A stretch of DNA of 64,000 bases from positions 26,269 through 90,268 of the forward strand of contig CAZLNZ010000007.1 in assembly GCA_964561145.1 (NCBI GenBank), given 5' to 3'. The notes below the pieces were generated by a model that was not told the origin of the DNA, made no database searches, and worked only from the letters and a program-made list of their open reading frames with translations. A program made the translations under genes and the position numbers. Source of the stretch: RUG14300 sp964561145 (lineage in GTDB: Bacteria; Bacillota; Clostridia; Christensenellales; CAG-1252). Shown piece by piece: positions 51,434-61,747 of the stretch. Positions within the stretch are counted from its first letter, which is position 1, and every line of letters begins with the position of its first letter.

Positions 51434-54429
51434 GATATTCAGGAGACGTTTCAACTACAACAAGAAGACAGTTAAGAATAGATTCTTTGAAGGGAATGGA
51501 TCAAAGAGAATCCGATGATATTTCAAGGGGACGAAATGTGGTTAACTTTATCCCGGACGGCAGTTATCTTAGAAAAAGGCACGGATTCTCTGAAATACAT
51601 AAGTTTGATGAACCAATTGACTGCATAGGAGAGGTTCGACTTATGGGAAAAAGTTTAATGTTAATATACTGTGGTGGAAGGTTTTATTTAAAATCAGATG
51701 GTTATGAAGATATCACCTTAAGTGCTACCGAATGTTTTATTGATATCGGAAGGTTGACAGGCAAACGGTTTGAGGTATTCGAAAACTGTGGCAGAAATTA
51801 TATCATCGGTTTGGGTGATTATCTTGTTTTAGGCGTTTGGAATAACAAAATCGAGTTAAGACGTGTGGTTGGATCAAAAGAGGTTTACATACCTACAACA
51901 AGTCAAGGGATTTCACCACAAAGCACTTCGATATTGATTCTTGACGATAGTGTCGATGAATCTACAAGAGGTACAAGATACGTCCTTGAGAACGGAGATT
52001 ATAAAGAGGTTGTGCTTGATGGTACGACAGGCAGTTTTTCGACCGAGGTTTCTTATTATAAAAAGGTAAACTCCGAAAGGGTAGCTCCCGTAGCGCTTGA
52101 ATCACCAAACTTATTAACAGATTATAGGATAAACACACTTTTCGGAACATCGGAGGAGGTGAGTCATTATTACTTAGACAGTAAAATATCAATCGGTGAA
52201 AATAATGTTTACTTCAAAAGTTATGATAATGGCATTGAAAAAGATATTATTTTGCATGAGTGCACGGGAGAAAGTGTTGAGCGTGCCATTGAGATCGGTG
52301 ATGAATTAAAAGGGAAAACCATATCGCACGACGAAGAAACCTTTACCGATAACGTTATCGATTTGAAATCCAATTTTTCCGTTATTCTAATTAAGGCGGG
52401 AGATTATTGTATCAAATGGTTCGCAAACTCCGAATTCGGTGACGAGTGGAATAGTGCCGAATTAAGATTGATTAAAAGTAATGAGGAGAGCTTTTCCCCG
52501 ATTGTGATTGCGAGAGCCGAAAGAACCGGAGAAACAAAAGCGTATAACGTAAATTATCAGAGTTTTACTTATACTTTTCCCGATGATCAAAGCTTAATTG
52601 TCGAGGAGTGTAATGACTCAATTGGATTCGGTAACGTCATAAAGATTAAAGATCTTCCGTCAAAGATATATTCCTTACTAGATGAAGAAAACAATTTATG
52701 GGGAAGTTTAAATCATGATAGTGGCGAGTTAGTATTGACTAGAAGGGCTAATCTTCCCGAAAATCAGAAGATTAAAGTATGTTTCAGAGCGGCGAATTCC
52801 GATGATAAGGAGTGCATAACAAAATGTACATTCGGTCAAAGCTTCGGTGTTAATGGCAATTCCGACAGATTGTTTTTCAGTGGTAATCCCGATTATCCCA
52901 ATTATGATTTTATGTCTGCAAGTGATAATCCGCTTTACTTTCCTGCAAACGGAATTTCCGTATTTGGCGACTATGCACCAATTACAGGTTATGCAAGATT
53001 ATCTGATAATGCAACGGCAATACTGAAGGAAAAACAGGGGCGAGATTGTACGGTATACGTAAGACGAGGTAACTACTCATCGGGTACGATATCCTTAGGC
53101 GGTGAAAGTATAACTCAAAGGAGTGGTAGTTTTTATTTAGATGGTAGCTTTTTGGCTGATGGATGTAGTTCCACCGCTTCTATCGGATTTTTAAACGGTA
53201 CCCCTATTTTCCTTAGTGATAACGGAATAAAGGTTCTCAAAACCTCTGTGAATAAGGCAAATGAAAGCAGATATACACTCGACGTGAGCTTGTCTGTAAA
53301 AGAGTTATTAAAATCAGTTGATTTCTCAAAGGTTTGCAGCGTGAACTATAAGGATTTCTATATTTTAAATATCGGAGATACCATATTAGTTGCAAAGGAG
53401 GGGATGACCTTTACGAACGGTCAGTATGAGTGGTGGACACTAAAGGGGTTCGATGCAATTTGTTTTTCCGTGATTGGAGGTAATCTGTACTTTGGAAATT
53501 CTAAAGGAGGTCTTTGCACACTTAATGATAAATACGAAGACTATTATATAGATAACCTTTTTCCCGGTGATGTGTCCTTTACAAAGGGCTCGAAGTACGT
53601 TGAAGTTGCTTCCGGTATCGATTTAAGTGTCGGTTCTCGAGTTTACATAGAAGGATCACTTTATAAACTCATTCAGTGGGAGTGTAGAAAAGAAGGAGAT
53701 AAACTATATGTCGGAGATGATATTATTTATTACGTAGAAGGAGAAATAATATACATCGCACAGAGTGAGTTGCTTGGTGAGGAATATGATACCGGATACG
53801 AAGTCAGAGACATAGATACCGACAGCGGAACCTTTGCAATTTATTCTAAGGGTAAAAAAGTTTCCCCGATAAGTAAGGTTCTGTACAATTTGTACAAAAG
53901 AGTTGATTCCAAACTTCTCTATATTACCGAAAAAAGAAGCTCTGTCTACGAAAATAAACCTGATATAATTACCCTTAGCGAAGAGGAAAAGGGTGAACCA
54001 ATTGAATTTACTGGCTTAAAGGGAAATATGGTTTTTAGCGGAGGATATATTGTTACCGTAAAACCCGTTGTTGCCGAATGGCAAAGTTTGGACCTTAATT
54101 TCGGCAATTCATCAAAACTAAAAAATATCTACGGTGTGTCCTTTGATTATTCCTCTCAAAGCAAGGGCAGTGTAGAGGTTTTGTGCTATTCCGAAAGAGC
54201 GGAACAACGATTGTCCTATAACAATTGTGCAAAGTATGATCTTAGCTTGGGGACCTTGAAGAATATAGGCTTTGAAGGTGGGCTGAGAAAGAACTGTTAT
54301 CTTCGTTGTAGGCTAAAGGGTGTTACGCACGCAAGGTTGATAGTGATTTCAAGAGACGGGAAGCCTTTTGAGTTTAAGAATATATCTGTCGAGTACGCTT
54401 ACATCGGCAAAAACGGAGGTGTAAATTGA
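51430..54429 (+). CDS. P22 gp10-like tail hub / DNA-stabilisation protein
   Basis: A 999-residue structural protein. The N-terminal segment GMDQRESDDISRGRNVVNF, followed by a DGSYLRKRHGF-type stretch, is the hallmark of podoviral tail hub proteins of the gp10 type, where it reads like DxxxxPxxxxxxxNxxxxxGxLRKRPG. The rest is beta-rich, in line with a propeller. It would close the portal and carry the fibres. No membrane segment is seen. The end overlaps the next gene. Confidence 0.72.
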   Translation: MRYSGDVSTTTRRQLRIDSLKGMDQRESDDISRGRNVVNFIPDGSYLRKRHGFSEIHKFDEPIDCIGEVRLMGKSLMLIYCGGRFYLKSDGYEDITLSATECFIDIGRLTGKRFEVFENCGRNYIIGLGDYLVLGVWNNKIELRRVVGSKEVYIPTTSQGISPQSTSILILDDSVDESTRGTRYVLENGDYKEVVLDGTTGSFSTEVSYYKKVNSERVAPVALESPNLLTDYRINTLFGTSEEVSHYYLDSKISIGENNVYFKSYDNGIEKDIILHECTGESVERAIEIGDELKGKTISHDEETFTDNVIDLKSNFSVILIKAGDYCIKWFANSEFGDEWNSAELRLIKSNEESFSPIVIARAERTGETKAYNVNYQSFTYTFPDDQSLIVEECNDSIGFGNVIKIKDLPSKIYSLLDEENNLWGSLNHDSGELVLTRRANLPENQKIKVCFRAANSDDKECITKCTFGQSFGVNGNSDRLFFSGNPDYPNYDFMSASDNPLYFPANGISVFGDYAPITGYARLSDNATAILKEKQGRDCTVYVRRGNYSSGTISLGGESITQRSGSFYLDGSFLADGCSSTASIGFLNGTPIFLSDNGIKVLKTSVNKANESRYTLDVSLSVKELLKSVDFSKVCSVNYKDFYILNIGDTILVAKEGMTFTNGQYEWWTLKGFDAICFSVIGGNLYFGNSKGGLCTLNDKYEDYYIDNLFPGDVSFTKGSKYVEVASGIDLSVGSRVYIEGSLYKLIQWECRKEGDKLYVGDDIIYYVEGEIIYIAQSELLGEEYDTGYEVRDIDTDSGTFAIYSKGKKVSPISKVLYNLYKRVDSKLLYITEKRSSVYENKPDIITLSEEEKGEPIEFTGLKGNMVFSGGYIVTVKPVVAEWQSLDLNFGNSSKLKNIYGVSFDYSSQSKGSVEVLCYSERAEQRLSYNNCAKYDLSLGTLKNIGFEGGLRKNCYLRCRLKGVTHARLIVISRDGKPFEFKNISVEYAYIGKNGGVN

Positions 54430-55481
54430 TAAATAAGATAGAAGAAGAGGTCATAGAGAAGATTAAAATGAAAACTCCATATGGTCATACCGCAAGACCT
54501 TATGAAGAGGGAATGAACGAAGAGCAGATTAAGGGTTTATTTTATAAGGGTTTAACCGATGAAAAAACTTCAGTCATAGCGGAAATTAACAGAATCGTTC
54601 AAGAGATAAATGAAGAAAGTAAAAAGTCATTTCCGCCCGATGCAATAGGCACTATAGAGATAATAAACACGGATACATTTATTCAGCCGGAGGGGCTTGT
54701 TACCGATTATGCTTTATTTCTATATGACACACCTAGCGAAAGGGATTTATCCGAAATAAAGAAGTTGACACAATATAAATATACTCTAAGCTCTTCGGAA
54801 AAATATTTGATATTAAGAATCACGGCACCAAAAGGAGTTATCCCGGATAATAATTTGATGTTTATGCAAAGGGGTCAGGGCATCGGAGGTATTACCTTGC
54901 TTGCGAGTGATAATGATGATATATACGACGGATATTATTACCTTGACGTTCCTGTCCTTTGCAAAAGTCCAATCGAAGTTTTTAAAGTCAAATGGAACGG
55001 AGAAGCCTATACATCCTATTTGATTATCGATTTAAAAAGATTGCTGTCTTCCGATAATCTCGGGAATGTTTCTTTATATAAGAAATATTGTAAAAGTGAT
55101 ACAGAAGGTGTGCTTTACGACACAATTCAAGAGGATTCAAAATATGTTGGCTTATATATTGGTAGCGAAGCATCAACAAATATTACCGATTATACTTGGA
55201 TTCAGTTAGGCGGGGAATCGTCGAACTCAAAGGGTACTTTTAAAAAAGTGGCTTCTGTATTGGATATGGATCAATGGGAGAACGGAATTTATACATTGGA
55301 GGTCGATGGTGTGACGGCAGACAACGTCGTAATTGTTTCGCCATCACCGATATATATGAGAATTTGGGCAGAAAACGGTGTTTATTGCAGCGGACAATAT
55401 GAAAATCATTTAAGATTTTATGCCGATACTACCCCTGAAAAAAATCTTTATGTAAATATTTTAATAGGAGAAGGCTTATGA
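54426..55481 (+). CDS. Fibre-like structural protein 1
   Basis: 351 residues from TTG, with GGAGGT 5 bases upstream inside the previous gene. A helical N-terminus (about 1-70) is followed by beta-rich segments. The C-terminal part, IYTLEVDGVTADNVVIVSP and AENGVYCSGQYENHLRFYA, is like a domain common at the ends of tail fibres in gut Firmicutes phages. A role in receptor binding is likely but not proven. Confidence 0.65.
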   Translation: MINKIEEEVIEKIKMKTPYGHTARPYEEGMNEEQIKGLFYKGLTDEKTSVIAEINRIVQEINEESKKSFPPDAIGTIEIINTDTFIQPEGLVTDYALFLYDTPSERDLSEIKKLTQYKYTLSSSEKYLILRITAPKGVIPDNNLMFMQRGQGIGGITLLASDNDDIYDGYYYLDVPVLCKSPIEVFKVKWNGEAYTSYLIIDLKRLLSSDNLGNVSLYKKYCKSDTEGVLYDTIQEDSKYVGLYIGSEASTNITDYTWIQLGGESSNSKGTFKKVASVLDMDQWENGIYTLEVDGVTADNVVIVSPSPIYMRIWAENGVYCSGQYENHLRFYADTTPEKNLYVNILIGEGL

Positions 55482-57232
55482 TTTTTAATGTTGTAAACAA
55501 ATCCTCAATAACTTGCCCTGTAGGAACTGCAATAGAAAAGGATGTTTTAGAGGGCAAAACCTATTATTCCGATGGGTTGGAGATAGTTGGCACAATGCCG
55601 AAGGTGAACGATGAATATGTAATCGAAAATGCTGATGATAAAATAAATATTCCGCAAGGGTATCATGACGGTAGTGAGGTCGCAAGACTGAGTGATGAAA
55701 ACATTGCGAACTTAGTATCGGAGAATATAAAAGAAGGTATAAAAATACTTGGAGTAAGCGGAAAATACACAGCAGAATACGGAACGACCTCTGTGGGAGA
55801 TTTTGTACTTCCGATTTCAGCATCAACAAACTATGTAGAAGGAGAATTCGGTGGAACCGAGCTTGACGGCTCTTTTTGGCTTGAGGCGGAGCAAGCTTAT
55901 TTTGTAGAGTATAAAGTTACAAAAACTTCAGGAAAGAAATCACTGTCCGGTATCTTTAGAGCTTACGACTTGGGAAATAATATGGTCGGATTATTCTCTT
56001 ACGGAAATGAGTACACTTATCCATTGGTTGACCCCGATGACGAAAGTTATGGTAGTCTTTTCATCATACAGGGAGGAACAATTGATTCGAATGGAGTATT
56101 AACTGCGAAGGAAGGAAAAAGCGGCATTTATATAAAAAGAGGTAATATAGGAACAACTGTAACCATAGGGAATATTACTATATCTGATTTTGGAACAAAT
56201 TTTCAAAACAAGGTTGTTGAGGTCGATCAAGGGACTACGGTTATATCGTATGATAAATTTATCAAGCAAAGTGCAGACCCTGTTTCTCCCGGGGAATATG
56301 TAACCTCCTTTATGATAGATACCGCAATAACCCCACCGAGGGTATTATTTACGGATTTTGTTGAACTTTTTTACTGGAGAGCCGACAATGACGATTATTA
56401 TTCCTATGACTGTTCTTACAACGAGGTTGAGGAGGGGAAAGGCTTTTACTTTATAGGTTGCACAGAGATCATCTTTGATTCTATCTATGTAAATTCCGAT
56501 ACGATGACCTTGGAAGAAGTACAAAATATTTTCACTCAAATGGGACTTGAACTAGAGCATTTTGGTTGGCAAAAGGATAATATAATCATCAACGCCTACA
56601 TTGACGGAGTAAACAGACAAGATATCTGGGGAGGTTTTATTTCAAGATCTAATCAATATGTATATCAAAAATATGACGGGTTGGAAAGCGTTACGGTTAC
56701 TTCAAAGGGCGTACAGTTGCAAGAACGTGATGTTGAGATTTTCGATAATGAGCCAATCGAGTTGATTCCCGATTCAACTTTTGCAGGCTTCAACAAAGTT
56801 AGGATTTACCCGTCAATTGTCACACCCGAAAGCCGAGTTCACGTCAAGGTGCTATCATTGCTAGCAAAAAATACCGATGCATACGGAATTGGATATATAA
56901 TCTATTTTGATACAACGTCAGGAAAGTATGTCGGTACATGGGTTAAGAAAAACGGATTCATAGAGATGGACGTCCCATCCTATTCCATCGTATTTATCTG
57001 TACCGGTGGTTTCTTCTGGAAGGGACCGGAGCTTGTCGGAGAATTGAATTTAATAGTAAACAAAATGGTTTACGATGAAGTCGAGTACGGCGTAAACGGT
57101 TTACACGCAACTCAAGACATGTGGATATGCTTAACGCCGGAAGGGTCAATTCCCGAGGAACCGCCTGAAGAATACTTACCCTATAATCATCAAGTAAAAA
57201 AGGAGGATAATGAGGAAAGTGAAGAAAACTAA
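55478..57232 (+). CDS. Fibre-like structural protein 2
   Basis: 584 residues. The N-terminus holds the segment LEGKTYYSDGLEIVGTMPKV and IPQGYHDGS, then ENIKEGIKILGVSGKY, a combination seen at the start of many gut-phage tail fibre proteins. The C-terminal half (about 270-560) is beta-rich without a known enzymatic motif. It overlaps its neighbours at both ends. Two fibre genes in a row suggest that the particle, if made, can bind cells. Confidence 0.7.
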   Translation: MIFNVVNKSSITCPVGTAIEKDVLEGKTYYSDGLEIVGTMPKVNDEYVIENADDKINIPQGYHDGSEVARLSDENIANLVSENIKEGIKILGVSGKYTAEYGTTSVGDFVLPISASTNYVEGEFGGTELDGSFWLEAEQAYFVEYKVTKTSGKKSLSGIFRAYDLGNNMVGLFSYGNEYTYPLVDPDDESYGSLFIIQGGTIDSNGVLTAKEGKSGIYIKRGNIGTTVTIGNITISDFGTNFQNKVVEVDQGTTVISYDKFIKQSADPVSPGEYVTSFMIDTAITPPRVLFTDFVELFYWRADNDDYYSYDCSYNEVEEGKGFYFIGCTEIIFDSIYVNSDTMTLEEVQNIFTQMGLELEHFGWQKDNIIINAYIDGVNRQDIWGGFISRSNQYVYQKYDGLESVTVTSKGVQLQERDVEIFDNEPIELIPDSTFAGFNKVRIYPSIVTPESRVHVKVLSLLAKNTDAYGIGYIIYFDTTSGKYVGTWVKKNGFIEMDVPSYSIVFICTGGFFWKGPELVGELNLIVNKMVYDEVEYGVNGLHATQDMWICLTPEGSIPEEPPEEYLPYNHQVKKEDNEESEEN

Positions 57233-57770
57233 GAAAAAGACTGGATTGAAGCTTTTGAATATAGCCATTCTAATTTGTTTAATTATATTAGCCATTTGTT
57301 TTGTCGGATGTGATACCGAGAACGAGGATATCGAGGAGTCTTCTTGGAGCATATATCTTGAAGAGAATATAGATAAACTTGTAACCTTGATAACTATAGT
57401 GAGTGGAGTATTCGGTGGTGTTGTTTTGTCCGTATATAAGGTAATAAAGTGTATCCGAGAGGTGAAACTTGAATTGACAGAGGTGGATTCGCATAAGCAA
57501 AGTTTCGATTCCGCTACAAAGGTTTTGGAGGATAATAGAAAACTTTATTCGGAAACCTTAGACCAGGTCACATTGATGAAAAATGTGATAGAGGAGGCTG
57601 TGGAAAAAATAACAAGCTTGAAGACAAGTGTTGTAGAAGCGACTGAAAAGGAAAGAAAGGCATTGTATTTAGCGTTAACAAATAACGGAGAGCTTGTCAA
57701 AAAAGGTGTTGCACGGGAAATCGGTTTTATTTTGGAGGATAAAGATGAAGAAAAGCAAGGTAATAACTAG
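57210..57770 (+). CDS. Membrane-anchored coiled-coil lipoprotein candidate
   Basis: 186 residues. A basic N-terminus and a hydrophobic run (about 15-33) end in FVGC, with Cys34 as a possible lipobox. A second hydrophobic segment (about 56-78) and a long coiled coil follow (about 85-155). It may be a lipoprotein or a two-pass membrane protein. Possible roles are superinfection exclusion, particle injection or release. It overlaps the fibre gene at its start. Confidence 0.65.
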   Translation: MRKVKKTKKKTGLKLLNIAILICLIILAICFVGCDTENEDIEESSWSIYLEENIDKLVTLITIVSGVFGGVVLSVYKVIKCIREVKLELTEVDSHKQSFDSATKVLEDNRKLYSETLDQVTLMKNVIEEAVEKITSLKTSVVEATEKERKALYLALTNNGELVKKGVAREIGFILEDKDEEKQGNN

Positions 57771-58167
57771 GCTATACATATTGTATACCCTTAATATACT
57801 TCTTTCTATTCTACCTATTGTTTTAACCGTTGCCTTCAATTTTAAAAGTTATGTCGCAACTCCCGAGAGGGCAATATCTCTTTCGTTATCCGGAATATTA
57901 GCTCTTAGCGTTATTACATTGAATGCTCTTAATAAACTGCCTAAGGACTTAAGCGGAATAGTTAAGTTGGCGTTACTAACGGCATTTTTATGGTTGTTAA
58001 AACCTCTTATAGCTGAGCTCTGTTTATTATGTACAATGCTTTTAGCCGGTAATATTGCCGGTACATTAATCTTTTCTCGACCGATAAAGCATCAAAAGGC
58101 TCTTGTGGAGGGACTGGACGGTAAAGAAATTGAAAAAGAAATTTACGAGATTGAAGGGAGGGTGTAA
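57745..58167 (+). CDS. Three-pass membrane protein, holin-like candidate
   Basis: 140 residues from the ATG at 57745 (TTGGAGG upstream). A longer frame from 57694 lacks a ribosome site. Three hydrophobic segments (about 9-30, 44-62, 72-105) and a charged C-terminus. Size and topology would fit a holin or a membrane partner of the neighbouring proteins, but no family is recognised and no lysin is present. Confidence 0.6.
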   Translation: MKKSKVITRLYILYTLNILLSILPIVLTVAFNFKSYVATPERAISLSLSGILALSVITLNALNKLPKDLSGIVKLALLTAFLWLLKPLIAELCLLCTMLLAGNIAGTLIFSRPIKHQKALVEGLDGKEIEKEIYEIEGRV

Positions 58168-59009
58168 TGAATTTAGAGAAGACAAAGGATTTTTTAAGAC
58201 TTAACCTCTTTTTTATTGTTGTCGGCTTAGCTTGTATTGTTTATGTTATCAGGGGGCTTGTCAATATAGTTGAAACGGGTAAAAGTGTTGCAGAGATTAT
58301 AGCCGACGGAAGCTTAAGTGCAATTTTCGGATTTTTTATCTCAAAACTTTTATCTTTACAAGGACTGGCAAAAGGTGAGTTGGATGAGAGGGTTTTAAAG
58401 ACCAATAAGCTTCATTCTCAAAAGGTAGAAGATATTTCTGAGAAGATTTGTCTATTGGATGAGTGGTGTGAAAGAAAAAATGATGAGGCTTTAAAAAGTA
58501 TACAATCTAAAATTCTCGCAAATGCAGGCATTTCCTATTCCGAGTTTCGAGATGGGAGATATAAGATAATTAATAAGGAAGGCTTTGATATAGTACTTGA
58601 AAATGAACTTCCAAAGCTTAAGAAAAGAGCTGTGAAAAAGGCACGTAGAGTAAGGTTAACGCCCTTGAGTTCTTCATCACTTACCTCCGATGGAGGAAAA
58701 AGAGAGGATCCCTATAACTTCGGACAGGATAAAAAGGGGTATTCTAGACGTCGTGACGAAAAGCAATTGGTTTCAAAAATTATCTGCGGTCTACTGTTCG
58801 GTTACTATGGTGTAACCATGATTACGGATTTTAGCTGGTCAGAACTGATTTGGACGGCTATTCAGGTAACGATTTTCTTAGTGATGGGTATGATATCTTA
58901 TTTGCAAGCTTTCTTTTTTGTTGTAGACGAGTATAGACATAGAATAATAAAAAAGATTGACAATCTTGAGAAGTTCGAGAATGAAATAAGGCGGTGTGTA
59001 TATGAATAA
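58167..59009 (+). CDS. Four-pass membrane protein with charged loop
   Basis: 280 residues with two membrane segments at the N-terminus (about 10-32 and 45-65), a long charged middle (about 70-205) and two more at the C-terminus (about 210-255), then a coiled tail. No family recognised. With its two upstream neighbours it forms a membrane-protein trio inside the structural cluster. The start overlaps the previous stop. Confidence 0.62.
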   Translation: MNLEKTKDFLRLNLFFIVVGLACIVYVIRGLVNIVETGKSVAEIIADGSLSAIFGFFISKLLSLQGLAKGELDERVLKTNKLHSQKVEDISEKICLLDEWCERKNDEALKSIQSKILANAGISYSEFRDGRYKIINKEGFDIVLENELPKLKKRAVKKARRVRLTPLSSSSLTSDGGKREDPYNFGQDKKGYSRRRDEKQLVSKIICGLLFGYYGVTMITDFSWSELIWTAIQVTIFLVMGMISYLQAFFFVVDEYRHRIIKKIDNLEKFENEIRRCVYE

Positions 59010-60078
59010 AAACGAATGGATAAAAAAGTATTTAAAAGATTATAACGAAGTGCGTGGAACAAATAAAAGTGAAGGTGATTTGACCGATAGAGAGAAAGCT
59101 GTTGCAGATGCATTGTATGAAAGGTACAAGAAGGAAAGATTGTCGGAACAAGAGAAAGAGATATCAAATATCGAAAGGCAACTTGAAGTAGAGAAGGCAC
59201 TAAAAGAGGGGGACAACAAAGCTGAAATGATAAAAAACGGGATAAAAGAGGATTCACTTTTACGTGGCAAAAATGGGTTGGATGCTAAGAAAAGTGTTGA
59301 GACAAAAGTCGATAATCTTAAAGAAAGCGAAAAAAGTACAATAAGTAACGAAAAAGAAAAGTCAATAGAAAGGGAGGAATCCGAGCTAAGTGCTACTTTA
59401 AGAAAATATAAAGAGGATACCGAGAAGAAGCTGGACGGCATCAACTCGAAGTACGATAAAATAGAGTCTGACGCTTATGATAAAACAGTAAAGGCTTTCG
59501 AGGAAATAAAAGCAAGTAGGTGGGTTAAAAACTTCATTTATCAAAAGGGTACAAAAGATGAAATGATCAAATATCTGGAGGAACACAAAGGTGAGGTTGG
59601 TGAGAAATATGATGAATTAATGTCAATAATCAACCAAACAGAGGAGTTTGATAGAGAAATAGAGCCTGTAAAAGAAGTCAAGCTCAAGCTTGGTGGTAGT
59701 ACTGTTACAATGAGCGAAAAGGAATATTCGCTAGTCAATGCCGTAAAGTATAAAAAGAATGCAGGTTCCAGAGTGACATTCGGCGATAATTTTGTAGTTA
59801 CCTATGAAGGATTCGATTATAAAATACAAGGTGGTAATAAGGTTGAGGATAGCTTGAATAGTATGCTTCTCGAGCTAGCAAAAAACAAACAAAAGAATCT
59901 TAAGGTCGGAGATGTATTCTATTACAACAATCACCTATATGTGTATGCTGAGGCTGACACGATGAGAGAGTGTAAGAATAGAGGAAAGAGTGTTAGTACG
60001 GATTCGCTTGATTCCTTATTAAAGGCATTGTTTGCAGAAAAAGAAAAGACGGAGGTTGAAACCGATTATGAAGAATAA
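59002..60078 (+). CDS. Charged coiled-coil protein, possible internal/ejection protein
   Basis: 358 residues from ATG at 59002, with AAGGCGG 7 bases upstream; GTG at 58996 is the alternative. The first half is an extremely Lys/Glu-rich coiled coil (about 40-190), the second half is a mixed domain with YNNHLYVYAEADTMREC. It could be an internal virion or ejection protein, given its place ahead of the portal. No family is certain. Confidence 0.62.
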   Translation: MNKNEWIKKYLKDYNEVRGTNKSEGDLTDREKAVADALYERYKKERLSEQEKEISNIERQLEVEKALKEGDNKAEMIKNGIKEDSLLRGKNGLDAKKSVETKVDNLKESEKSTISNEKEKSIEREESELSATLRKYKEDTEKKLDGINSKYDKIESDAYDKTVKAFEEIKASRWVKNFIYQKGTKDEMIKYLEEHKGEVGEKYDELMSIINQTEEFDREIEPVKEVKLKLGGSTVTMSEKEYSLVNAVKYKKNAGSRVTFGDNFVVTYEGFDYKIQGGNKVEDSLNSMLLELAKNKQKNLKVGDVFYYNNHLYVYAEADTMRECKNRGKSVSTDSLDSLLKALFAEKEKTEVETDYEE

Positions 60079-60220
60079 AATTGAGAAGTTAATTGAGAAA
60101 ATTGCAGAACTTGAAGAAAAATTGGATAGGTTGATTGAAATGCTATACGGAAAACCGACATTGGCAGAAGAGGACTTGTTAAGAGAATACTTGTTCGGGG
60201 AGGTAAAAAATGACCGATAA
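60068..60220 (+). CDS. Small coiled-coil protein (50 aa)
   Basis: A 50-residue frame MKNKIEKLIEKIAELEEKLD forming a heptad-like helix, then a charged tail. It overlaps the previous gene by 11 bases and the portal gene by 11 bases, with GGAGGTTG upstream of the ATG. Its regular helix suggests a dimer partner or a chaperone for the portal. Confidence 0.6.
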   Translation: MKNKIEKLIEKIAELEEKLDRLIEMLYGKPTLAEEDLLREYLFGEVKNDR

Positions 60221-61703
60221 TCAAACCCTATACCGACTATATCAAAAGGGATTGGATTACACGCTACAGCTTGGTCTAGATGCAAAGATTAAAAAGAACG
60301 TAGCCTTTTATGAAGGAGATCAATGGGCACCAGCAACGGAGGCAACCAGAGCAATGCCTAGACCTGTTGTAAATATAGTAAGGTTTATATGTCGAAATAA
60401 AAGGGCAATGCTTACATCTGTACCTATTAAGTTAGTATACAATTCCTCCGTTAACTCGGAAAGAGCCAAGGAACTGACGGATTTTGCCTCATATATTTCT
60501 AAAAAAATCGATTTAGAGGAGATGGATTCGAGAGCAATCAGGGATGCTTTGCTCAAGGGAAGCTATTTCTACCATTTCTTTTGGGATAGTTCTGTGAGAA
60601 ATAGCAGGGGAATAAGAGAAGGCGATTTGAGCTGTGAGCTTATAGACCCCCGTGACATTTTCTTTGAAAACCCTTTAGAACAAGACGAGCAGAAACAAGG
60701 ATGGATTATTATAACTTCAAAGCTTACCGCCAAAAAGATCTTAAATATTGCCGATGATGGAGCCGATTTGGATTTTCTTGAGAACACACTCGACGAGGAC
60801 AAAAAGTATATGGTAATAACTCGTTACTTTAGAGAGAATGGGGAGGTTTATTGCGAAAGAGGTTTGGAAAATGCGATTATCAATAAACCTTTCCCTATCA
60901 CTCCGAAAGGTGTTGCTAAGAAGTGTACCTTGTACCCGATAGTCGCAGGAGTCTATGAGGAGAGAGAAAAATGTATATATGGAATAAGTGAAGCCGAGGC
61001 ATTGATTCCTAACCAAAAGCTAATAAATCACGTACTAGGCATGGAGGCATTAGCTATTCAAAATACCGCCTGGGGTAAATATATAGTCACAAAGGACGCT
61101 TTAAGAGGACAACAGATATCTAACGAACCCGGAGAAATACTTGTTGATCATTCATTGACGGGAAACGGGATAAGGAAAATGGAGCAACACGCATTGTCCT
61201 CTATGCCGTTGAATTATATTAGCAATTTAACGACAATGACAAGAACTTTTTGCGGTGCAACAGAGGTAATGACGGGTGAAAGCTTGTCGGGAACCTTGAG
61301 TGGTGCGGCAATAGCACAACTGCAGGCACAGGCAAATCAACCTATAAACGAGCAAAGGAAGAGGTTCTGGCGAGTTAAGAAGAAACTTGGCAAAGTTTTA
61401 GAACAATGTTTCATAGCCTATTATGACAATAAGAGGTGGATTGATAACGGAATTGAGAAAAAATTTTTCGCCAAAGATTATGAAAAAATAGAGTTTGAGG
61501 TAACAGTTGAAGCCGTAAGCGGAAGCAACGGAACAGTTGCAGGTGATATCAATCTTCTTGAAACCCTATATAACAAGGGAGATATAACCGCACAGGAATT
61601 CATTGAGTTATATCCTGAGGATAACTTATGTGACAAGCAAGCCATTGTGAAGCTATTGTCAAAGAGAAATCCCTTAACAGAGCAATTACAAAAAAAAGAT
61701 TAA
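60210..61703 (+). CDS. Phage portal protein
   Basis: 497 residues, starting TLYRLYQKGLDYTLQLGLDA. The stretch VAFYEGDQW followed by RPVVNIVRFICRNKRAML and the later LSGTLSGAAIAQLQAQANQP are typical of portal proteins of short-tailed Firmicutes phages. It would form the dodecameric ring for DNA entry. GAGGT precedes the ATG. In most phages the portal follows the terminase; here it is the last large gene of the island. Confidence 0.85.
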   Translation: MTDNQTLYRLYQKGLDYTLQLGLDAKIKKNVAFYEGDQWAPATEATRAMPRPVVNIVRFICRNKRAMLTSVPIKLVYNSSVNSERAKELTDFASYISKKIDLEEMDSRAIRDALLKGSYFYHFFWDSSVRNSRGIREGDLSCELIDPRDIFFENPLEQDEQKQGWIIITSKLTAKKILNIADDGADLDFLENTLDEDKKYMVITRYFRENGEVYCERGLENAIINKPFPITPKGVAKKCTLYPIVAGVYEEREKCIYGISEAEALIPNQKLINHVLGMEALAIQNTAWGKYIVTKDALRGQQISNEPGEILVDHSLTGNGIRKMEQHALSSMPLNYISNLTTMTRTFCGATEVMTGESLSGTLSGAAIAQLQAQANQPINEQRKRFWRVKKKLGKVLEQCFIAYYDNKRWIDNGIEKKFFAKDYEKIEFEVTVEAVSGSNGTVAGDINLLETLYNKGDITAQEFIELYPEDNLCDKQAIVKLLSKRNPLTEQLQKKD

Positions 61704-61747
61704 TTCCTATCGTATCAGTATTATTGTTATGTTGAGTAGCAGGATAC

